A stretch of DNA of 64,000 nt from Rhizobium altiplani (GCF_001542405.1 NZ_LNCD01000148.1:1-64000), one strand, 5' to 3'; positions 17,245 through 25,296 are shown, counted from the first letter of the stretch. Made by a program: numbers and translations. The notes: generated by a model not told the origin, from the sequence alone.

Positions 17245-17559
17245 TCAGATGCCAGCAACCACGGTGAAGCCTTCAAAAACCGGAGGCCCCTTATACATTG
17301 CCTTGCGTTCACCAGCGTTGCGGTGCGCGGCGCGGAAGTTTTCGGACTTCGTCCAGTTCAGGAAGTCGTCCTCGCTTTGCCAGAGCGTGTGCGAGGAAAA
17401 CAGCGTGTAGTCCTCTTCCGCATTCGTCTTGCCCCGCAGCAGCCGGAATTCAACAAAGCCAGGAACCTGCGAGAGGCTGGAATCGCGGTCGCGCCATACA
17501 TTCTCGAAGTCTGCCTCGGATCCAATCGCAACCTTGAAGCGGTTCATTGCAATATACAT
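17245..17559 (-). CDS. hmuQ: IsdG/HmuQ-type heme-degrading monooxygenase
   Basis: A 104-residue dimeric ferredoxin-fold enzyme of the antibiotic-biosynthesis-monooxygenase superfamily. The IsdG catalytic triad is in place: Asn6 (IAMNRFKV), Trp69 (FLNWTKSE) and His79 (FRAAHRN). The Trp-to-His spacing of ten residues is that of IsdG, where they are W67 and H77. Such enzymes open the heme ring and release iron. The gene sits in an operon with tonB, divergent from hmuPSTUV. This strongly supports a heme-degradation role and similarity to rhizobial HmuQ. The symbol is assigned by motif and context, not by alignment. Confidence 0.8.
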   Translation of the reverse strand: MYIAMNRFKVAIGSEADFENVWRDRDSSLSQVPGFVEFRLLRGKTNAEEDYTLFSSHTLWQSEDDFLNWTKSENFRAAHRNAGERKAMYKGPPVFEGFTVVAGI

Positions 17560-17568
17560 GGGTGATCC

Positions 17569-17838
17569 CTACGCTTTGCTTTTCGCAGCGACGCGCGAAG
17601 GCGCGAAGGCTACAACATTATTGCCGTTTGCGGCCTCCAGACCAAGCGGCTTTTCAGGCTGTTGGCCAGGCAACCGTGCCTCCCAGAGGGGAAACTCCGA
17701 TACGTTGGGATAGTCCCTGCGCCGCTCGGCATTCCGGAGCAGCAGTTCGTAAAGCTCCGGCACAAGGCCGTCGCCTCTTTGGGCGGCGATCTTGTGCAGG
17801 CCGATCATCATGACCCCACCGGGGCGTTCTTCATTCAT
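17569..17838 (-). CDS. hypothetical protein in the tonB-heme operon
   Basis: An 89-residue protein with no family I recognise. Its N-terminal half is helical (MMIGLHKIAAQRGDGLVPELYELLLRNAERRRD), and the C-terminal half is Pro/Ala-rich and probably flexible. It has no Cys or His cluster, signal peptide or membrane segment. ATG 17838 overlaps the stop of the DUF2325 gene by four bases and the heme monooxygenase follows nine bases after its stop. It is therefore tightly embedded in the operon and may serve heme or iron handling. Confidence 0.65.
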   Translation of the reverse strand: MNEERPGGVMMIGLHKIAAQRGDGLVPELYELLLRNAERRRDYPNVSEFPLWEARLPGQQPEKPLGLEAANGNNVVAFAPSRVAAKSKA

Positions 17839-18242
17839 CGGGAATTGTCTCGTTCGTTCATTGTCTGCAACGCACGTTCCAGACTGGACTTGCTGCCGTT
17901 TCGAAGCGGGATGAAGGCCTTGCCGAACTTCTTGCAGCCGGTCTTCACGCGCAGGCAGGCATCGTGGCTGATACAGTCGATCGGGCAAAAGACGCAGTCG
18001 ACCGAGGGAAGTACGGTGTCGATGCGGGAGACCGCCTCGCGCAAACCGCCGTCGTGATGGATCAGCTCTGCCCCGAAATCGCTTGCGATCTGGCGAAGAT
18101 GCGCCACCTGGCAGTCCCGTCCGCCGACATACAGGAAACTGCGTCCATCAAGTTTGGACCGCCCCGACGTTTCCTGAACCGTCTGAGCATCAGCGTTAAC
18201 GCGGATCTCGCGGTTGGAACCCTTCTTCGTCTTTCGAGCCAT
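17835..18242 (-). CDS. DUF2325 protein
   Basis: A 135-residue protein with a disordered basic N terminus (about 30 residues) and a Rossmann-like DUF2325 domain. The family pattern is clear: FLYVGGRDCQVAHLR, then GAELIHHDGGL, then VDCVFCPIDCISHDACLRVK. It has six cysteines, including C-x2-C-x3-C pattern CVFCPIDC, which could bind a metal or respond to redox state. Function is not established. It lies between tonB and hmuQ. Confidence 0.75.
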   Translation of the reverse strand: MARKTKKGSNREIRVNADAQTVQETSGRSKLDGRSFLYVGGRDCQVAHLRQIASDFGAELIHHDGGLREAVSRIDTVLPSVDCVFCPIDCISHDACLRVKTGCKKFGKAFIPLRNGSKSSLERALQTMNERDNSR

Positions 18243-18354
18243 TGCCCACCCGTTCGCTCGTTGATCGTCACACGATTCCTGCGTGTGCCGGGGGACCTTA
18301 TTAAACTTGATTTTTAGAGTAAAGTATAAAGTTGATTATAGAAGTCATATTTTA
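18243..18354 (-). promoter_or_regulatory. AT-rich gap between tonB and the DUF2325 gene
   Basis: A 112-bp gap that turns sharply AT-rich at 18297-18358, in contrast to the four-base overlaps further down the operon. On the minus strand TATAAT-like sequence occurs near 18338, and TTTTTAGAG-like sequence recalls Irr-type iron elements. It may hold an internal promoter for the DUF2325-hmuQ-VOC part. No consensus site is exact. Confidence 0.3.
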
Positions 18355-19644
18355 TCAATGGCCCGTCACCTGGACGTCCTGGCTGAACGACCAGACCGGC
18401 TTGCCCCACTCGACAGGGAGCGGAGGGAACGGAGCAGCGCGGCGGATGCCCTCGACAACAGCCTGATCCAGCTCCGGAATACCGGAGCTGCGCGCGATCG
18501 AAAGACCGCTCAGATCGCCGCTGGCGCCGATTGTCAGGCGAACGCGAACGCTCATGGATGTGCTCATGCGCTTGTACTCCGACGGCACCCTGACCGAGCG
18601 ACGAATCCGGGATTGTACCTTGCCGGGATAATTGGCGACGGCCGCGCTCCCCGCACCGCCACTGCTGCCAGCCCCACGCGAATTCTGGTTCGATGTTGCC
18701 GTCTCGGTCCCGTCGGCGGACCCTCTCTTGGAATCCTGCTCGTTTTCACCGCCGGATCCTGCGGATGGTTGAGCCTTCTTCGGCGGCTCCTTCTTCTCGA
18801 TCGGCTTCTTGACGGGCTTTTCCGCTTTCAGCTTGCGCTCCGGTGTTGGTTTATCCGGCTCGGGAGCGACCGCCGCCGTTTCCACCGGCTGAACCGGCTT
18901 GATCTCTTCCGGCGCCGCTTGAGCAACCGGAGGCGTTTCCGCAGGCACCTCGAGCGGCACTTCTGTCGCCATCGGCTGCAGGAAGGACGTCTCGGCCGAT
19001 GAGAGCGAAGTCAAAACCTCCGGTTCCGCGGCAACGATGCTCTCCGGTGAAACGCGCGTAACCTCTTGTGTAGGCGCAACGGTTACCGGCTCGGTGGTCA
19101 CCGTTTCCGTCGGCGTCGCTGCCGTCGGCTGGACCGTCTGAGTCTGCGCGGTCTCGGCTACGATCTGCTCGGGCTGCTGCTCCTCAGCCTTCTCGCCCGC
19201 CGCCGCTTGGTCCGCTTCCGAATCGCCAAGGATAATGACGCTCACGACTTCGCCGGCCTCTTCGACCGGATCGTGCGGTGTGACCACAAATCCGACCACC
19301 AGCATCGCGATGACGGCCGCATGGCAGGCAAAGGAACTGAGGCAAGCCATCACCACATTGCGCTGAGGTGGTTTCGCGTTCTCTTCCCTTTCGGCGCTCG
19401 CCTCCAGCGACGGCGCGGTTGCGACGGTGCTGCTCGCACTCTGCGGAGCCTGCGGGAAGGATTCGATCAACGCCAGGCGCGCGTAGTGTAGGGAAGCTTC
19501 GGCGGCTGGCTGGCGTGGCACATTGCGAAGATCGGACAATTCATGTCCGGGATGCATGCCGGGATTGTTGTCGTTCATTCCGCCGTCAGCGACCGGTTCC
19601 TCGACGAGAATGACTCTCGATTTGGATTTTGCTGAAACTGCCAT
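18355..19644 (-). CDS. tonB: TonB energy transducer
   Basis: A 429-residue TonB. The transmembrane anchor is at about residues 97-121 and contains the Ser-x3-His pair (Ser104, His108) needed for coupling to ExbBD. A cytoplasmic part of about 95 residues precedes it, far longer than the E. coli form. After the anchor comes a long Pro/Glu/Lys/Thr-rich periplasmic span (about 125-330). The C-terminal domain (about 335-425) has YPGKVQSRIRRSVRVP and RVRLTIGASGDLSGLSIARSSGIPELDQAVVEGIRRAAPFPPLP split across its strands. It energises outer-membrane receptors, here most likely for heme. No exbB or exbD and no receptor gene are in the window. Confidence 0.93.
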   Translation of the reverse strand: MAVSAKSKSRVILVEEPVADGGMNDNNPGMHPGHELSDLRNVPRQPAAEASLHYARLALIESFPQAPQSASSTVATAPSLEASAEREENAKPPQRNVVMACLSSFACHAAVIAMLVVGFVVTPHDPVEEAGEVVSVIILGDSEADQAAAGEKAEEQQPEQIVAETAQTQTVQPTAATPTETVTTEPVTVAPTQEVTRVSPESIVAAEPEVLTSLSSAETSFLQPMATEVPLEVPAETPPVAQAAPEEIKPVQPVETAAVAPEPDKPTPERKLKAEKPVKKPIEKKEPPKKAQPSAGSGGENEQDSKRGSADGTETATSNQNSRGAGSSGGAGSAAVANYPGKVQSRIRRSVRVPSEYKRMSTSMSVRVRLTIGASGDLSGLSIARSSGIPELDQAVVEGIRRAAPFPPLPVEWGKPVWSFSQDVQVTGH

Positions 19645-19703
19645 TTGTGCCTGCCTCGGCCAGTTGAAACAGAAAACCGTCGGCTGTCATGCCGGCGAAC
19701 CAC

Positions 19704-20156
19704 TCAACCCTCGAAGGGAACGGAAACCTGTGAACGAGTGACAAGGCCCTTCATGCACTCTCCCGAGGCCGGCCCGTCGCAGACTGGCGCGTCGTTGATC
19801 AGCAAGCGCGTCACGCTCTCGCAGTTGACGTTCGGCATGTCGAACTGGCGCACACGCTTCTTGCCTTGCGGCAGATCGCGGAAGTCCAGCACGGTAACCC
19901 GGTCGACCGCGTTCTTGTCGTTGAAGAAAGCAAGCTCGAAGGAGATTTTGCTGATTGGCGCGGCAAGATTGTTGAGCGCAACGAAGGTCATCATGCAGCC
20001 CTTCTGTGATGGCGCCAGACCGTTCAACTCGACCTCAAGGCCCTTGGCCGGCGACGCTGCAGCAGCGTCCTGAGCAAAGACCTGCGATGCGCTCGCAACC
20101 ACGATCAGACCGCTCGTCAAAAGCGCTGCAACCTTGCTCACTGCCATTCCTTCCAT
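19704..20156 (-). CDS. exported protein of unknown function, first gene of the tonB operon
   Basis: A 150-residue protein with a signal peptide ending near ASQVFAQDA. The mature part is mostly beta strand, with four Cys (GCMMTF, NVNCES, PVCDGP, GECMKG) that could form two disulfides in the periplasm. I do not recognise a named family; similar genes are found beside tonB in rhizobia from memory. An ATG at 20147 is an alternative start, but the GGAAGGA before it is too close. It sits 59 bp upstream of tonB and divergent from hmuP, so iron-controlled expression is likely. Confidence 0.7.
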   Translation of the reverse strand: MEGMAVSKVAALLTSGLIVVASASQVFAQDAAAASPAKGLEVELNGLAPSQKGCMMTFVALNNLAAPISKISFELAFFNDKNAVDRVTVLDFRDLPQGKKRVRQFDMPNVNCESVTRLLINDAPVCDGPASGECMKGLVTRSQVSVPFEG

Positions 20157-20192
20157 CAATAAACTCTAAAACTTGACTTCTAAACTCCGCTA

Positions 20193-20227
20193 TTGCGTCA
20201 TTAAAAAATGATGACTATGAAAGTCAA
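20193..20227. promoter_or_regulatory. divergent iron-responsive promoter region (IRO box)
   Basis: TGACT-ATGAA-AGTCA at 20212-20226 is a perfect inverted repeat and fits the rhizobial iron-responsive operator TGA-N9-TCA bound by RirA. Towards hmuP, TTGCGT (20193-20198) and TATGAA (20216-20221) are 17 bp apart, with the -10 inside the box. Towards tonB, TTGACT (complement of 20222-20227) overlaps the box as a -35, with TTTAAT 16 bp on. One repressor could thus shut both operons. A second element with TTTAGAA-like sequence lies at 20161-20187. Confidence 0.6.
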
Positions 20228-20288
20228 GATAATTATGGATTTTCCGGGCGTTTGGACGCCGCGGATCGAGCGGAAATAGCCGACCGAA

Positions 20289-20471
20289 ATGATGGTTGAG
20301 AAGCCAGATAGCTTTAGTCACGCGTCGCCGCAGCGCGAACCAACGGCAGAAATGCGCGTTCTGGAAAGTGCGGACATTTTTCGCGGGGCGACCGAGATCA
20401 TGATCCGTCACGACGGCGTGGTCTACCGCATGAAAATCACCCGTCAGGGCAAACTCATTCTCAACAAGTAG
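20289..20471 (+). CDS. hmuP: hemin uptake protein HmuP
   Basis: A 60-residue protein whose C-terminal 38 residues are the HmuP signature: RVLESADIFRGATEIMIRH followed by DGVVYRMKITRQGKLILNK. HmuP is required for hemin use in rhizobia and is reported to activate heme-receptor expression. A second ATG is at 20292 and the conserved core begins at 20352. The ribosome site is weak. It starts the hmuPSTUV operon, with hmuS ten bases after it. Confidence 0.92.
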   Translation: MMVEKPDSFSHASPQREPTAEMRVLESADIFRGATEIMIRHDGVVYRMKITRQGKLILNK

Positions 20472-20480
20472 GGCTAGGAC

Positions 20481-21533
20481 ATGACTGAAACCACGAAACC
20501 GGCTCCCGCCGACATACGCGCATTTCGCGCGGAGAATCCGAAGATGCGCGAGCGCGATATCGCCGCACAGCTTCAGATTTCGGAAGCTGCTCTCGTTGCG
20601 GCCGAAGTCGGCATCACCGCAACCCGCATCGACGGCAGCGCCGTGAAGCTCCTGGAGCGGGTCGCTGAACTCGGCGAAGTCATGGCCCTTTCCCGTAACG
20701 AAAGCGCCGTTCACGAAAAGATCGGCGTTTACGAGAACATCACCGCCGGGCCGCACGCCTCGATCGTGCTCGGGGAAAACATCGACCTGCGCATTTTTCC
20801 AAACCGCTGGGCGCATGCTTTTGCCGTCTCCAAGAAGGACGGCGACCAGGAGCGACTCAGCCTGCAGTATTTCGACAAGGCAGGCAACGCGGTTCACAAG
20901 ATCCATCTTCGCCCGGACTCGAATGTCGAAGCCTATCGCGCCATCGTCCGGGATCTGACGCTCGACGATCAGTCGCAAGAATTCAACGCTGATCCGACGC
21001 CCTCATCGATGGATGAGAGCGGCGAGGTCACCCGCGATGAACTGCGGGAGCACTGGAGAAAGCTCACCGACACGCACGAGTTCTTCGGCATGCTGCGCAA
21101 GCTGAAGATCGGCCGCCGAGCCGCCGTTCGCACCGTCGGCGACGACTACGCGTGGCAACTCGACAACACGGCAACGGCGGAGATGATGCACGCTTCGGTC
21201 AAGGCCGGTCTGCCGGTCATGTGCTTCGTGGCAAACAACGGCATCGTGCAGATCCATTCCGGCCCGATCTTCAACGTGCAGCCGATGGGTCCGTGGATCA
21301 ATATCTTCGACCCGACCTTCCACCTGCATCTTCGGCAGGATCACATCGCCGAGATCTGGGCGGTACGCAAGCCGACAAAGGACGGCCATGTAACCTCGCT
21401 CGAGGCCTACAATGCCGAGGGCGAAATGATCATCCAGTTCTTCGGCAAGCGCAAGGAAGGCACCGATGAGCGCGACGATTGGCGCTCGATCATGGAAAAC
21501 CTGCCGCGCGCAGGAACCAGCGTCGCGGCATGA
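20481..21533 (+). CDS. hmuS: hemin transport/degradation protein HmuS
   Basis: A 350-residue cytoplasmic heme-binding protein of the HmuS/ChuS family. Two homologous halves are visible: the first around GVYENITAGPHASIVLGENIDLRIFPNRW, the second around HGPI-like segments ending in IHSGPIFNVQPMGPWINIFDPTFHLHL. His residues able to bind heme are present in both. It accepts heme from HmuUV and passes it on or helps degrade it. The second hemoglobin-degrading activity in this window is the IsdG-like enzyme of the divergent operon. AGGAC precedes the ATG. Confidence 0.93.
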   Translation: MTETTKPAPADIRAFRAENPKMRERDIAAQLQISEAALVAAEVGITATRIDGSAVKLLERVAELGEVMALSRNESAVHEKIGVYENITAGPHASIVLGENIDLRIFPNRWAHAFAVSKKDGDQERLSLQYFDKAGNAVHKIHLRPDSNVEAYRAIVRDLTLDDQSQEFNADPTPSSMDESGEVTRDELREHWRKLTDTHEFFGMLRKLKIGRRAAVRTVGDDYAWQLDNTATAEMMHASVKAGLPVMCFVANNGIVQIHSGPIFNVQPMGPWINIFDPTFHLHLRQDHIAEIWAVRKPTKDGHVTSLEAYNAEGEMIIQFFGKRKEGTDERDDWRSIMENLPRAGTSVAA

Positions 21534-21547
21534 GCAAGGGGATAACG

Positions 21548-22438
21548 ATGCGTAAGGCACCGCGCAGCAAGCGGCTTCGGGCAATGGCGTTTTCAGCCAC
21601 GGTTATTGGGCTGTCGCTGGCTCCGGTCTCGAATGCCCCGGCCGCTGAAAAACTGAATACGACGCGCCTTGTGTCCGTTGGCGGCGATGTCACAGAGATC
21701 ATCTACGCACTCGGTGAGCAGGACCGGTTGATCGCGCGCGACACGACCAGCCTGTATCCCGAAGCGGCAACAAAGCTGCCCGACGTAGGCTACATGCGCG
21801 CGCTATCGCCGGAGGGCATCCTCGCCATGAACCCGACGGCGATCATCGCCATCGAGGGATCCGGGCCACCGGAAGCGATGAACGTGCTCAAGAGCGCGAG
21901 CGTCCCCTTCGAGACCGTGCCCAACGCCTATACCCGCGAAGGCATCCTCGCCAAGATCGACCGGGTCGGCGATCTCCTCGGCCAGCCCGACAAGGCAAAG
22001 GCGCTAGAGGAAAAGGTGCGTGCGGATCTTGACGTGGCAATCGCCGACGCCGCCAAGCGCCCCGAAGGCGAGCGGAAGCGCATCCTCTTCATTCTGAGTA
22101 TGCAAGGAGGAAAGATCATGGCCTCCGGAACCGGCACGGCAGCCGATGGCATCATCAAGCTGTCCGGTTCCGTCAATGCCGTCGGCAATTTCCCGGGCTA
22201 CAAGCCGCTAACCGACGAGGCGATCGTGGAAGCCAAGCCTGACGTCATCTTGATGATGAACCGCGGCGACGGGTCAGCCACCAAGGATGAAGATCTTCTG
22301 AAGCAGCCCGCGCTGGCCCTGACACCCGCGGCGCAAAACAAGGCAATCATTCGCATGGACGGCCTCCACCTGCTTGGGTTCGGCCCGCGCACCGCGAGCG
22401 CCGTCCGTGAGTTGAACGCAGCGATCTACGGAAGCTGA
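21548..22438 (+). CDS. hmuT: heme ABC transporter substrate-binding protein HmuT
   Basis: A 296-residue periplasmic binding protein of the vitamin B12/heme class. A signal peptide ends near APAAE. The two-lobed fold is shown by LVSVGGDVTEIIYALGEQDRL at the start of lobe one, the SPEGILAMNPTAIIAIEG segment and KPDVILMMNRGDG in lobe two. I use ATG 21548, which has AAGGGG seven bases upstream. An ATG at 21530 overlaps the hmuS stop (ATGA) but lacks a well-placed site. It delivers heme to HmuU. Confidence 0.92.
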   Translation: MRKAPRSKRLRAMAFSATVIGLSLAPVSNAPAAEKLNTTRLVSVGGDVTEIIYALGEQDRLIARDTTSLYPEAATKLPDVGYMRALSPEGILAMNPTAIIAIEGSGPPEAMNVLKSASVPFETVPNAYTREGILAKIDRVGDLLGQPDKAKALEEKVRADLDVAIADAAKRPEGERKRILFILSMQGGKIMASGTGTAADGIIKLSGSVNAVGNFPGYKPLTDEAIVEAKPDVILMMNRGDGSATKDEDLLKQPALALTPAAQNKAIIRMDGLHLLGFGPRTASAVRELNAAIYGS

Positions 22439-22440
22439 TA

Positions 22441-23553
22441 ATGGCTCTGCAGGACGCCATCGGACAGAAGCGCTCCATGTTTTCGCTGACAGGTCTGCGG
22501 GAGCTTCAAAGGGCGGGTGATCGCAGTCGCCTCGCGCTGCTGGCAATCGTTCTGCTTGCCGTCGGGTCCGTCCTGTCCCTGTTATTCTCAGTGACAACGG
22601 GTGCTTCCAACGCCTCGTTCCTCGACGTCATCGCCAACATGGCCGGCTCGGACGATGCGCTGAACGCAAGAGACCGGATCATCATCTTCGATATCCGAAT
22701 GCCCCGCGCGATCCTGGGTTTCCTGGTGGGCGGCTCGCTTGCCGTCTCGGGCGCCATCATGCAGGGCTTGTTCCGCAATCCGCTTGCGGATCCCGGGCTC
22801 GTCGGCGTGTCCTCCGGCGCGAGCCTCGGTGCCGTGGTGATCATCGTGCTCGCCAGCACCTTTGCCGCGCCGCTTTACACGCTGCTCGGCATCTACGCGC
22901 TGCCGATCGCAGCCTTCTGCGGCGGACTTGCCAGCACGTGGCTGCTCTACCGGATCGCAACCGGGAACGGCCAGACCTCAGTTGCCACGATGCTGCTTGC
23001 CGGCATCGCGCTCGGCTCGCTTGCCGGCGCGCTCACGGGCCTCCTGATCTACATGGCCAACGATCAGCAACTCCGCGACCTCACCTTCTGGGGGATGGGA
23101 TCGCTTGCCGGGGCGACATGGGCAAAGATCGCCGCCGCCGGCCCGATCATTCTTCTCTCCTTTGCGGCGATACCCTTCATGGCCCCTGGCCTGAATGCCA
23201 TCACTCTCGGTGAGGCTACAGCCTTTCACATGGGCGTCCCTGTTCAGCGGCTGAAGAACATCGCCATCGTCACCGTCGCCGGGGCGACGGGTGCTTCGGT
23301 CGCAGTCAGCGGCGGCATCGGCTTCGTCGGCATCGTCGTTCCGCATGTTCTGCGCATGTCGATCGGCCCCGATCACCGCTTCCTGCTGCCAGCTTCGGCG
23401 CTTCTCGGCGGCTCGCTGCTGATTTTTGCCGATGTTCTTGCCAGGACCATCGTCGCGCCGGCCGAACTGCCGATCGGCATCATTACGGCCGCCGTCGGCG
23501 GCCCGTTCTTCCTTTGGATTCTGTTGCGGCATCGCGCACGCCTTGCCCTTTGA
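22441..23553 (+). CDS. hmuU: heme ABC transporter permease HmuU
   Basis: A 370-residue FecCD-type permease with about ten transmembrane helices. DIRMPRAILGFLVGGSLAVSG is the conserved end of the first domain, and GIGFVGIVVPHVLRMSIGPDHR is the cytoplasmic loop that docks on the ATPase. It starts two bases after the hmuT stop with GGAAGC upstream. Confidence 0.94.
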   Translation: MALQDAIGQKRSMFSLTGLRELQRAGDRSRLALLAIVLLAVGSVLSLLFSVTTGASNASFLDVIANMAGSDDALNARDRIIIFDIRMPRAILGFLVGGSLAVSGAIMQGLFRNPLADPGLVGVSSGASLGAVVIIVLASTFAAPLYTLLGIYALPIAAFCGGLASTWLLYRIATGNGQTSVATMLLAGIALGSLAGALTGLLIYMANDQQLRDLTFWGMGSLAGATWAKIAAAGPIILLSFAAIPFMAPGLNAITLGEATAFHMGVPVQRLKNIAIVTVAGATGASVAVSGGIGFVGIVVPHVLRMSIGPDHRFLLPASALLGGSLLIFADVLARTIVAPAELPIGIITAAVGGPFFLWILLRHRARLAL

Positions 23554-23563
23554 GTATTGAGCA

Positions 23564-24370
23564 ATGATTGAGGTATCCGGCGTTTCCGTGCGCCTTTCCG
23601 GCAAGGCCATTGTTAGTCAGGTCGGCTTCTCCGCCGAGGCAGGCCAGTTGACCGCGATTGCCGGTCCGAACGGCTCGGGCAAGACAACGACGATGAAAGC
23701 GGTCTCCGGCGAACTCCCCTACTCCGGCTCCATTCGTCTCAATGGTCAGGAAGTGAACGCGCTGCAGCCGTGGCGGCTGGCGACGATGCGGGCGGTGCTG
23801 CCGCAGGCAAGCTCGATCTCCTTTCCCTTCACGGTGCGCGAAGTGGTGCGGATGGGCCTGACCACCGGCGTCAATCGCAATCCTGAGAAAGCCGAGCAGA
23901 CCGCGGCGAATGCACTGGCCTCCGTCGACCTGGGGGGCTTCGAAGGCCGCTTCTATCAGGAACTTTCGGGTGGCGAGCAGCAGCGCGTTCAACTCGCCCG
24001 CGTGCTCTGCCAGATCGCCGAGCCGGTCGTCGACGGCAAGCCCTGCTGGCTTCTGCTCGACGAGCCGGTATCCAGCCTCGACATCAGCCACCAGCTGACG
24101 ATCATGACTCTGGCGCGCAATTTCTGCGAGGCCGGTGGCGGCGTCATCGCCGTCATGCACGACCTCAACCTGACCGCGCTTTTCGCCGACCGGATCATTC
24201 TCATGAAATCCGGCCAACTGGCTGCAAGTGGTAGCGTCCGCGATGTGCTGACCGACGAGACAATGGAATCTGTCTTCGGCTGTGCCCTGCGGATCAATCA
24301 GGTTCCGGCCGACGGTACGCCCTTCGTGCTTGCGCACAGTGCGATCCAAACCGGATACAATCCAGCGTAG
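23564..24370 (+). CDS. hmuV: heme ABC transporter ATP-binding protein HmuV
   Basis: A 268-residue ATPase of the FecE/BtuD class. The Walker A motif GPNGSGKTT is at residues 34-42, the signature LSGGE at 134-138, and Walker B WLLLDEP at 162-168, followed by a D-loop (SSLD) and switch His in VMHDLN. It powers heme import through HmuU. It ends the operon; a stress promoter for the next gene begins two bases after its stop. Confidence 0.95.
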   Translation: MIEVSGVSVRLSGKAIVSQVGFSAEAGQLTAIAGPNGSGKTTTMKAVSGELPYSGSIRLNGQEVNALQPWRLATMRAVLPQASSISFPFTVREVVRMGLTTGVNRNPEKAEQTAANALASVDLGGFEGRFYQELSGGEQQRVQLARVLCQIAEPVVDGKPCWLLLDEPVSSLDISHQLTIMTLARNFCEAGGGVIAVMHDLNLTALFADRIILMKSGQLAASGSVRDVLTDETMESVFGCALRINQVPADGTPFVLAHSAIQTGYNPA

Positions 24371-24371
24371 C

Positions 24372-24396
24372 GGAACTTTTGCAGGGTGACCGCGTT
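24372..24396 (+). promoter_or_regulatory. sigma EcfG promoter of the DUF883 gene
   Basis: GGAAC at 24372-24376 and CGTT at 24393-24396, separated by 16 bases, match the alphaproteobacterial sigma EcfG consensus exactly. It sits 100 bp before the DUF883 gene and just after hmuV. Confidence 0.65.
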
Positions 24397-24495
24397 AAGC
24401 AATTGATGATGTGGGTCATTGCCGGGCGATAATCTTCATGCAAACTTCGGCAGCGGCCCTGTGTTGAATCAGGCCGCTAAGAGCGCGCCTCACCG

Positions 24496-24855
24496 ATGGA
24501 GAAAATCGTGGCCTCTTCGCTCCTCCACCTCATTCGTAGCCGGCGCAATGGCGGCACGCTTCACAACATCGAATCCACCATCGAAGAACAGATCGAGTCT
24601 CTTCGTGAAGAGATCGCAGCACTGACGAAGATTGCCGGAAAGCAGTCACGAAAGTCGAGCGATCGCATGCGCTATCAGGCAGCCGCCAGCTACGACGATC
24701 TGCTCTCTCGCAGCGAAGACCTGATGCATGAATTGCAGGAAAGCTACCTTCGCGGCGCCAACGAAGTGCGCAATACTGTGCGCCGTCACCCAATCGCCAC
24801 CGTCGGGGCGGCAGCAGCCTTTGGGCTCGTCCTCGCCCTTCTTGCCCGCCGTTAA
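24496..24855 (+). CDS. DUF883/ElaB-YqjD-family protein
   Basis: A 119-residue protein with an amphipathic coiled-coil region (about residues 25-90, IESTIEEQIESLREEIAAL onward) and one C-terminal membrane helix (RHPIATVGAAAAFGLVLALLARR region). This is the ElaB/YqjD (DUF883) plan; E. coli YqjD binds ribosomes at the membrane in stationary phase. A GTG at 24508 is an alternative start. The sigma EcfG promoter upstream makes a stress or stationary-phase role plausible here. Confidence 0.82.
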   Translation: MEKIVASSLLHLIRSRRNGGTLHNIESTIEEQIESLREEIAALTKIAGKQSRKSSDRMRYQAAASYDDLLSRSEDLMHELQESYLRGANEVRNTVRRHPIATVGAAAAFGLVLALLARR

Positions 24856-24864
24856 GGAGGCTAA

Positions 24865-25266
24865 ATGCTCTTCCCGCTCCTCAGCCTTTTGGTAGGCACG
24901 AGTGTTCACCGAACCGTTGCGCGGACGAAGCGCAACGGTATTTTCGTTGCCATTGCCGTCGTGCTCTTGTTGACCGCTTATACGCTCGCGGTCGTCGCCG
25001 GTGCCATCTGGCTCTCAGGCATCTACGGTCCGATCGGCGCAGCGCTGTTCCTGGCAGCCGCAGCCCTGCTGGTGGCGATCGTCGTTCTCGTCATCATGAT
25101 GGTGATCAACGCCCAGGAGGCGCGCCGTGCCAAAGAACGCAAGCAGGCATTGGAATCGCTTGCAGCGGTCGGCATTGGTCTTGTCCGAGCTCAGCCCTTG
25201 TTGACGGCTGGCGTTCTTGCAGCAATCGTGGCGGCCAACCTCGTCGGTTCCAAGCGCGACGACTGA
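24865..25266 (+). CDS. small membrane protein (holin-X/DUF1469-like)
   Basis: A 133-residue protein with two adjacent transmembrane helices (about residues 25-50 and 55-80) and a third hydrophobic segment near the C terminus. The basic stretch QEARRAKERKQALE follows the second helix. Such proteins are commonly found directly after DUF883 genes and are annotated as phage-holin-like without evidence of lysis. AAGGAG precedes the ATG, and the ten-base gap to the DUF883 gene indicates one operon. Confidence 0.7.
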   Translation: MLFPLLSLLVGTSVHRTVARTKRNGIFVAIAVVLLLTAYTLAVVAGAIWLSGIYGPIGAALFLAAAALLVAIVVLVIMMVINAQEARRAKERKQALESLAAVGIGLVRAQPLLTAGVLAAIVAANLVGSKRDD

Positions 25267-25296
25267 CCTCTCAATTTTCGCGTAGCTCAAGGAAAA

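Noticed and set aside
20190..20978. Minus-strand open frame opposite hmuP and hmuS
   Set aside because: It covers the divergent promoter and the certain hmuP and hmuS genes; composition is typical of a shadow frame.
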